Origin: Capsicum annuum
Taxonomy: Eukaryota > Streptophyta > Magnoliopsida > Solanales > Solanaceae
Assembly: GCF_002878395.1 (NCBI RefSeq)
Contig: NC_061115.1
Coordinates: forward strand, 89,384,156 to 89,448,155
Direction: 5' to 3'
Length of the DNA stretch: 64,000 nt
The notes under the pieces were generated by a model. The model searched no databases. It was not told where the DNA came from and saw only the letters and a list, made by a program, of their open reading frames with translations. Positions 61,301 through 64,000 of the stretch are shown piece by piece; the first letter of the stretch is position 1; every line of letters starts with the position of its first letter. Both the position numbers and the translations under genes were made by a program.

Positions 61301-63514
61301 TGCCCAGTACAGGTGATTTCTCAGAGTTGTCTCCTCTTGTGTTTCAATGAATCCACCACAACGATTACCTATCGCTTCAAATATCTTCTGTGACCAGAGA
61401 TTCAATGGAATACCCAGCAATCTGACCCAGACCCAGTCCCTATTGATCTCCCCTGGCCAACATCCGACAACCACTTGTAGCGAGTGTTGTGTTGTTTGTA
61501 CCCGCCGTGCTTATGGAGGTCGGTTGGGTTATTGTTTGCCATTTGTACCTGTCGTGCTTATGCGGGCCAGTTAGGTTATTGTTTTAGGTTTGTACCTTTC
61601 GCGCTTATGGGGGATAGGTTAGGTTATTGTTGTTTATTATTGCATAACTTGTGGCAGGATAGTTACATACGTTTTTACTCATTGTCTAGATATTCCATGT
61701 TTGCTCCCTTTCTAGTATTTCTATATTTAGCGTTAGATTGCCCTGCATTTCCTTCCAATTGAATAGGTACTCTGTGTATACTACTATTACCATTTTTAGT
61801 TTGACCTCTGTATGTTAGACAGCTAGACTAGCATTTTCCGGTAAGTATCTTCCATACCATTTATATTGTATATTATCTTTAAGCACAATCGATAAATGAT
61901 GCCTACTTGGTACCGTGTGTTTTCATACTCATACTATACTTCTGCATCTTTTCCTCTGACGTAGATTCTAGTACGAGATTCGCTGATTTTGCTCATTCGG
62001 GAGTCCTTACACGGGAAGGCGGTGGGAACTTGACGTCCGATTGCTTACACATCTCCTTCTTATATTCAGAACCTGTATTTTGTATCCTGTACAAACTTGT
62101 ACTAGTGCAGTGCTTATTCCCTCACTTAGTAGATTTTATACTGATGACACCAAGTCCAAGGTTGGTATTCGTTGTATATCCTGTCTCTCTTGTTACTGTA
62201 GGGCCCCTTTTGTATATTTTTGTACCTGTTGTGTATATATTCATACATAGTGGCCCATTGTTCTTGTTATTGTTCTCTTTATCATCTATTGGTTGTCACT
62301 CACCGTATGCGGATTGGGGATTTGGCTTACCTACTGAAGGGATTATAGTAGGTGCCATCATGGCCCGCTTTTAGGTTATGACACATACATACTTCAGACA
62401 TCACACACACACCACGACATGGCAACACTAACATCAAAACATCATTATTCGGATAATGTTCCAAAAAGAAGTCATGGCATCACACTGCCAATGTTTGCTC
62501 TAATTTTATACCGCTAACCTAAAACTGCAACTGTACACGAGTCAGGCACCCTTTTTTCCTGCTCTGCAGTCTACACCTGAATTTCAGAAACATAACAAGC
62601 TTTCCACTAAGTACGTCAGTTTGTTCACACTGAAATCATTTTATGAATGCAAGTAGCATCATCGAAGTTAGTCCTAATATTGCGAGAAACTAGAGCAATA
62701 ATGGACTACTGAGAAGTCCAAGCTATCACCTATTAAACAATTAGCTTTCCATTAATACTCTAGTCGACACAAAGCTACTTGTGAAGCAAAAAGTTTGTTG
62801 AACAAGTTTAACAAAATTATTCAGACCATTAGATCATAAGAATATCAATACCAGAAAATATTCAATCCCAGATAGCATCAAATTCTCAAAACTACACACA
62901 ACAAGTTGTTAAAGATAAGAGTACCAACCTTAGATGCTGTGTACCCAGCTGCCAAAGCAAGAACCGGCTGCACAGCTATATAAAGTCCCGGAACATTGAA
63001 AGTCTCAAACATAATTTCACCAGTATATTCTCGGTTTTCTGGTGCAGTCATAGGGCTTTCAGTCAAGAGAAAATAGTGATCCTCAGGGTCACAACGCAGG
63101 TAATTGAATATACACTGCTGCCAGAACCGCTCCATTGAATCCCAGTTATCAACTTGCCCATGTTTAATAGGATTGCTAAGATTGTAATTGCTACTAGATT
63201 TAGATCTACTCAAAGCCTCTTCCCCAATAAAGAAATCAAGATCCGCCATAACCCCTGCACTGTGCTGGGCTAACCAATTGCTGCCCTTAGTCAACGCTCG
63301 AGGCTGATTGACGAATGATTCGTTAGCAGCAACAACTGTAGGCAGTATGAAACATGGCTCCACATTTCCAGCAAAACCCATTTTTGTATACCTGAAAATA
63401 AAAGAGAAGAAAAAATAAATGAATTGTCGTTTATCAAGGAGGTTGAGCGTAATGTAGAATATACCCGGTTCCATTGTCAATGACTACAGCTGGGCGAGAT
63501 GTAGAAGGGTCCAT
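43271..63514 (-). CDS. ARP3: Actin-related protein 3 (Arp2/3 complex subunit), nine exons
   Basis: Joined exons, all minus strand: 63514-63465, 63391-62929, 52087-51941, 45155-45063, 44795-44676, 44177-44067, 43922-43797, 43575-43477, 43351-43271. They total 1,290 nt, 429 residues plus TGA; Arabidopsis ARP3 is 427 residues. All introns are GT-AG; the first is phase 2 and the rest phase 0. Arp3 pairs with Arp2 to seed branched actin filaments; in Arabidopsis its loss distorts trichomes (DIS1). The actin fold is intact: phosphate loop 1 VIDNGTG (11-17), loop 2 DVGDG (180-184), adenosine-site SGGSTMF (333-339), and C-terminus NPVFKGMY. The start is the only ATG that gives the conserved short N-terminus. 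Introns 2 and 3 are swollen by transposons; the reading frame is undamaged. A single-copy housekeeping gene is likely. Confidence 0.97.
43477..43575 (-). CDS. ARP3: ARP3 exon 8 (residues 371-403)
   Basis: 99 bp; acceptor CCTCAG, donor GCG|GTATGT. Encodes [19 protein letters not shown] then [14 protein letters not shown]. Confidence 0.96.
43603..43716 (-). mobile_element. Au-like SINE 3' end in ARP3 intron 7, partly duplicated
   Basis: On the minus strand 43,680-43,603 reads as the tail of the plant Au SINE: GGCCCTTGTGGTCTGGCCCTT, then TAGCGGGAGCTTTGG and CGGGCTGCCCTTTA. A second copy of the extreme tail (gcccggtgcactaaagctcc) lies at 43,690-43,716. The tRNA-derived head is absent. The element ends 27 bp from the acceptor of exon 8, close to where a branch point would be, yet the splice site is intact. 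Confidence 0.7.
43797..43922 (-). CDS. ARP3: ARP3 exon 7 (residues 329-370)
   Basis: 126 bp; acceptor ATTCAG, donor AAA|GTAAGT. Encodes [19 protein letters not shown] and the following helix, including the nucleotide-binding SGGSTMF motif. Confidence 0.96.
44067..44177 (-). CDS. ARP3: ARP3 exon 6 (residues 292-328)
   Basis: 111 bp; acceptor TTGCAG, donor AAG|GTAGTT. Encodes [12 protein letters not shown], then [19 protein letters not shown] and ALYK. Confidence 0.96.
44676..44795 (-). CDS. ARP3: ARP3 exon 5 (residues 252-291)
   Basis: 120 bp; acceptor TTTCAG, donor GAG|GTCTGC. Encodes [12 protein letters not shown], the plant-conserved [14 protein letters not shown] stretch and GYERFLGPE. 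Confidence 0.95.
45063..45155 (-). CDS. ARP3: ARP3 exon 4 (residues 221-251)
   Basis: 93 bp; acceptor ATGCAG, donor AAG|GTATTA. Encodes [18 protein letters not shown] then [13 protein letters not shown]. Confidence 0.96.
45274..45790. mobile_element. hAT-like MITE in ARP3 intron 3
   Basis: Terminal inverted repeats CTAGGGGTGGGCATA (left) and TGCCCACCCCTAG (right), 517 bp, no coding capacity. CAGGGGTGGGCA-type ends are common in plant hAT MITEs. Flanks ttgtgg and ttatgg look like an imperfect duplication. The arms carry repeated ccgaattacc/ggtattcgg blocks and could fold together. Confidence 0.75.
45823..46492. mobile_element. MITE with GTTTGG termini in ARP3 intron 3
   Basis: Left end agcctgtttggggttcc pairs imperfectly with the right end caattccaaacgatctc. 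Inner arms also pair (aaagaagcagaaaa against ttttctgaaaagct). About 670 bp and AT-rich. No clean target duplication could be fixed, so superfamily is open (hAT or PIF). Confidence 0.55.
46493..47198. other. ARP3 intron 3 sequence without identified element
   Basis: AT-rich intronic DNA between two elements. A poly(T)-rich stretch lies near 46,855. Nothing else recognised. Confidence 0.4.
47207..48309. mobile_element. Non-autonomous hAT element with GC-rich ends in ARP3 intron 3
   Basis: 1,103 bp, starting CAGTGTTTTGAACGGCAAAA and ending cttttacaacactg, so both ends carry the CAGTGTT type hAT terminus. It is flanked by a perfect 8-bp duplication ATCAGCTA (47,199-47,206 and 48,310-48,317), the size expected for hAT. 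Both ends are packed with GGCG/CGCC words (ggcgacaaggc, ctcgcctcgcc), unlike the AT-rich middle. No transposase is readable. Confidence 0.9.
48540..49084. mobile_element. PIF/Harbinger (Tourist-like) MITE in ARP3 intron 3
   Basis: Inverted ends GGGCCCATTTGACCATGTGA and, reversed, GTAGGCGTTTGGACATGTGA. TTA on each side (48,537-48,539 and 49,085-49,087) fits the 3-bp duplication of this superfamily. The ends contain repeated gatgaaatca motifs. 545 bp, no coding region. Confidence 0.75.
49221..50164. mobile_element. hAT-like MITE (GTTTGGTAGAG family) in ARP3 intron 3
   Basis: Inverted ends tcgtttggtagagtgtatt and, reversed, ttgtttggtagagtagata. The direct repeat ccaagggat at 49,221-49,229 and 50,156-50,164 is the probable 8-9 bp duplication. 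Sub-terminal arms repeat gcattagtaatgc-type palindromes. A second copy of the family begins at 63,905. Confidence 0.8.
50235..51783 (-). mobile_element. RTE-type LINE, 5'-truncated, in ARP3 intron 3
   Basis: Same strand as the gene. Reverse transcriptase remnants: [48 protein letters not shown] (51,540-51,770), then [28 protein letters not shown] and [17 protein letters not shown]. The segment that should lie between the KVP block and the FADD motif is broken and appears internally deleted. The 3' end near 50,235-50,360 carries the same tail as the copies at 41,260 and 42,477. Only a fragment, with stops and frameshifts; not functional. Confidence 0.85.
51941..52087 (-). CDS. ARP3: ARP3 exon 3 (residues 172-220)
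   Basis: 147 bp between acceptor TTTTTAG and donor AAG|GTATGT. Encodes [18 protein letters not shown], the second phosphate loop, through [10 protein letters not shown]. It is isolated between two transposon-filled introns and is the exon an automated gene finder is most likely to miss. Confidence 0.96.
52088..54370. other. ARP3 intron 2, proximal part, unresolved
   Basis: Intronic DNA just upstream of exon 3. No coding domain or inverted-repeat element recognised. 52,800-53,160 and 53,850-54,125 have a more even base composition and a ggttactaca-like end, so old LTR fragments are possible. There is no partner copy in the window. Confidence 0.4.
54380..55665. mobile_element. Mutator-like element with long inverted repeats and 9-bp duplication
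   Basis: 1,286 bp in ARP3 intron 2. Ends GAGAAAATGGTCAAAAGC and its reverse complement, with inverted arms of well over 100 bp (ctttgcgggg and aaagtggaactattacccc against the right arm). Flanked by perfect TTATTTGTT at 54,371-54,379 and 55,666-55,674, the 9-bp size of Mutator-like transposons. The first 25 bp of the left end are tandemly doubled. No transposase frame. Confidence 0.9.
54917..55190. repeat. Tandem duplication of about 130 bp inside the Mutator-like element
   Basis: Two copies of a unit running from ccgccattaatgg through aatttccacaatg and atatataatttccaaccca to ctcaagatcc. Within each copy cacaatgccatatataat repeats again. The open minus-strand frame across it is a product of the repetition. 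Confidence 0.85.
55794..56596. mobile_element. Non-autonomous DNA transposon with about 100-bp inverted ends
   Basis: The left end ggcataatatctcagaaccc pairs with the right end gggtcccaaagtgttatgcc. The arms stay complementary for roughly 100 bp, up to acttggctattt / aaatagccaagtt. AAAAAATA on each side (55,786-55,793 and 56,597-56,604) is a likely 8-bp duplication. 803 bp, no transposase; hAT or Mutator type. Confidence 0.75.
56958..56962. repeat. Target-site duplication CATAC, left copy
   Basis: Matches 62,384-62,388 and brackets the solo LTR. Confidence 0.75.
57651..57658 (+). promoter_or_regulatory. TATA box of solo LTR
   Basis: tataaata in gccagtataaataccc, about 690 bp from the LTR start, at the same relative place as 13,215 in the sister LTR. 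If active it would drive transcription antisense to ARP3. Confidence 0.45.
58828..59076. mobile_element. Stowaway-type (Tc1/mariner) MITE
   Basis: 249 bp. Left end ctccctatgtttcaaaaaaa and right end ttttttaaatgaaaggag are inverted copies of the CTCCCT-type Stowaway terminus. TA occurs on both sides (58,826-58,827 and 59,077-59,078). Nested in the solo LTR. Confidence 0.85.
60047..60292 (-). pseudogene. LINE endonuclease, N-terminal fragment
   Basis: 81 residues starting [18 protein letters not shown], with VVCFQEKRL carrying the catalytic Glu of the apurinic-type endonuclease (usually FQETK). It would nick target DNA in an intact LINE. It ends at residue 81, before the catalytic His and Asp of the rest of the domain, where the internal deletion begins. 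Confidence 0.8.
61289..61473 (-). pseudogene. LINE ORF1 (DUF4283-type) fragment
   Basis: Encodes part of the RNA-binding ORF1 domain: [19 protein letters not shown], then [18 protein letters not shown]. Its 5' side is cut off at the target duplication at 61,474, so the copy was 5'-truncated on insertion. Confidence 0.7.
61495..61640 (+). repeat. Tandem repeat of about 60 bp in solo LTR
   Basis: Three degenerate copies of a unit with gtacc(t/c)g(c/t)cgtgcttatg and ggttattgtt. A minisatellite typical of this LTR family. The open frames across it are not genes. Confidence 0.7.
62389..62928. other. ARP3 intron 2, distal part
   Basis: Intronic sequence following the exon 2 donor on the minus strand. 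AT-rich, no element recognised. Confidence 0.5.
62929..63391 (-). CDS. ARP3: ARP3 exon 2 (residues 17-171)
   Basis: The largest exon. Acceptor TTTTCAG; encodes [17 protein letters not shown] onward, [13 protein letters not shown], the [18 protein letters not shown] stretch and [12 protein letters not shown]. Donor AAG|GTTGGT. Intron 2, which follows, is 10,841 bp. Confidence 0.97.
63465..63514 (-). CDS. ARP3: ARP3 exon 1 (residues 1-17)
   Basis: ATG at 63,514; encodes [17 protein letters not shown] with the final Gly codon split by intron 1 (GG|G). Donor GTATAT. It holds the first phosphate-binding loop of the actin fold. Intron 1 is only 73 bp. Confidence 0.95.
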
Positions 63515-63904
63515 AAGGGTTGAAGAAGAAAGAGAAAAGGTCGAATAGGTTGTGATGGATCTGCGATTGAGATCCAAAGAGGGGTTTAGAGGGGATAATC
63601 ATGGTCGTCGTAGGAGGAAGAAAGGGGATAAGAACGACGGCGTATAGTGTAGGATAAAGATGATGATGACGTTGGTTGAAGGTTTCGATTCATCCATTTC
63701 ATTGACTAAGGCGAAAAAAGAGTTTGAAATTCATGAAACTGAGATTCTGCTCTTATTCAATTTTGTCCTTTTCAGATTGAATTTCGATTCCTTTCTTAGT
63801 AACCAAACAAGATGTTTTTGTCAGTGTTTCTCGGTTGTTGCTTGGCTTTACGTTGTCTAGAGGCATGTAGGGCCCCACATTATATTATTTATTTATACTT
63901 ATTA
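63515..63904 (-). promoter_or_regulatory. ARP3 5' leader and core promoter region
   Basis: Between the start codon and a MITE that begins at about 63,905. On the minus strand TATAAATA at 63,897-63,890 is a good core promoter candidate, giving a leader of roughly 340 bases. Just downstream, 63,871-63,878 (ggccccac on the plus strand) matches the class I TCP site GGNCCCAC. TCP factors are known to bind such sites near growth-related genes; their use here is inference. Confidence 0.45.
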
Positions 63905-64000
63905 CTGTTAGACTCGTTTGGTAGAATATATAAGATCAATGCAAAACATAGTGTATTAGTAATGTTTGCATTAATAATACTTGTATTACTAATGCTTATA
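63905..64000. mobile_element. MITE of the GTTTGGTAGAG family, cut by window end
   Basis: ttagactcgtttggtagaat then gtattagtaatgtttgc and tgtattactaatgc. Same termini and sub-terminal motifs as the element at 49,221-50,164. It starts about 8 bp upstream of the candidate ARP3 TATA box. Confidence 0.75.

Larger units (their letters stand above)
59486..61473 (-). mobile_element. L1-type LINE, 5'-truncated and internally deleted, nested in solo LTR
   Basis: A near-matching 15-bp duplication cttgtag(g/c)(a/g)agtgtt flanks it (59,471-59,485 and 61,474-61,488), with a short A tail (T run on the plus strand at 59,486). From its 5' side it carries an ORF1 piece (61,289-61,473; [17 protein letters not shown]4283 type). 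Next comes the start of the endonuclease (60,047-60,292; [22 protein letters not shown]). Then comes directly the C-terminal block of ORF2 (about 59,590-59,760; [16 protein letters not shown]). The reverse transcriptase between them is missing. Confidence 0.85.
56963..62383 (+). mobile_element. Solo LTR of the 4.3 kb gypsy family with two nested insertions
   Basis: It starts tataatgacccta and ends ggttatgaca, flanked by CATAC on both sides. Internal landmarks match the LTR at 4,445 and 12,587: the catttatgacttgctggga block, a TATA box, and the end block ggcttacctactgaaggg. No internal region or second LTR is present, so it is a solo LTR left by LTR-LTR recombination. Removing the nested LINE (59,486-61,473) and the Stowaway element (58,828-59,076) leaves about 3.2 kb. 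It is antisense to ARP3 within intron 2. Confidence 0.85.

Noticed and set aside
61484..62374. Long plus-strand frames of 92 and 155 codons, hydrophobic
   Set aside because: They lie in the solo LTR, run over its minisatellite and LTR end, and have no counterpart in sister LTRs.
1..64000. CRISPR array, bacterial operon, defence system or phage-like cassette
   Set aside because: Introns, LTR elements, MITEs and an actin-related gene show a plant nuclear chromosome. The direct repeats found are LTRs or LTR minisatellites.

Overview
The window is nuclear DNA of a flowering plant, most likely a nightshade (Solanaceae). It holds one intact host gene with plant-type introns in a dense nest of retrotransposons and miniature DNA transposons. 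The family-level guess rests on the RTE-type LINE tails (three copies) and the Au-like SINE end, both of which I know as abundant in Solanaceae genomes; genus cannot be decided by eye. There is no operon structure, CRISPR array, rRNA or convincing tRNA.

Left part (1-28,080) is nested LTR retrotransposons. 1-2,778 is a minus-strand LTR cut by the window edge. 4,445-13,914 is a decayed plus-strand Ty3/gypsy element with about 4.3 kb LTRs, a Met-tRNA-type primer site and a gag remnant with several broken zinc knuckles. 13,915 to about 17,650 is an inverted LTR of the same family. 17,697-21,747 is a truncated minus-strand gypsy element (LTR, primer site, gag). 21,783-27,303 is a complete non-autonomous LTR element with an Asp-tRNA-type primer site and a 5-bp target duplication, inserted in another LTR of the 4.3 kb family.

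Centre (30,356-40,279) is a full-length chromovirus-like Ty3/gypsy element (Tekay/Del-like by its domains and long LTRs). All domains can be read, but it is dead: about 18 stop codons that fit C-to-T or G-to-A transitions, several frameshifts, and a reverse transcriptase catalytic Asp-Asp pair that reads Gly-Gly. A truncated RTE-type LINE follows at 40,280-41,390.

Right part (43,271-63,514, minus strand) is the actin-related protein 3 gene (ARP3), a core subunit of the Arp2/3 actin-nucleating complex. Nine exons can be read directly; the joined length is 1,290 nt (429 residues plus stop) with GT-AG introns throughout. Introns 2 (10.8 kb) and 3 (6.8 kb) are mostly transposons: a solo LTR carrying a nested L1-type LINE and a Stowaway element, a Mutator-like element, an RTE LINE, hAT and PIF/Harbinger-type elements. 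Many keep target-site duplications. The reading frame survived all of them.

I found no previously undescribed system. The best leads are the TE-inflated but intact ARP3 gene, a 91-bp-spaced hairpin series in the LTRs of the non-autonomous element, the deamination signature in the central retrotransposon, and an unidentified 79-codon coding-like stretch at 41,739-41,978.
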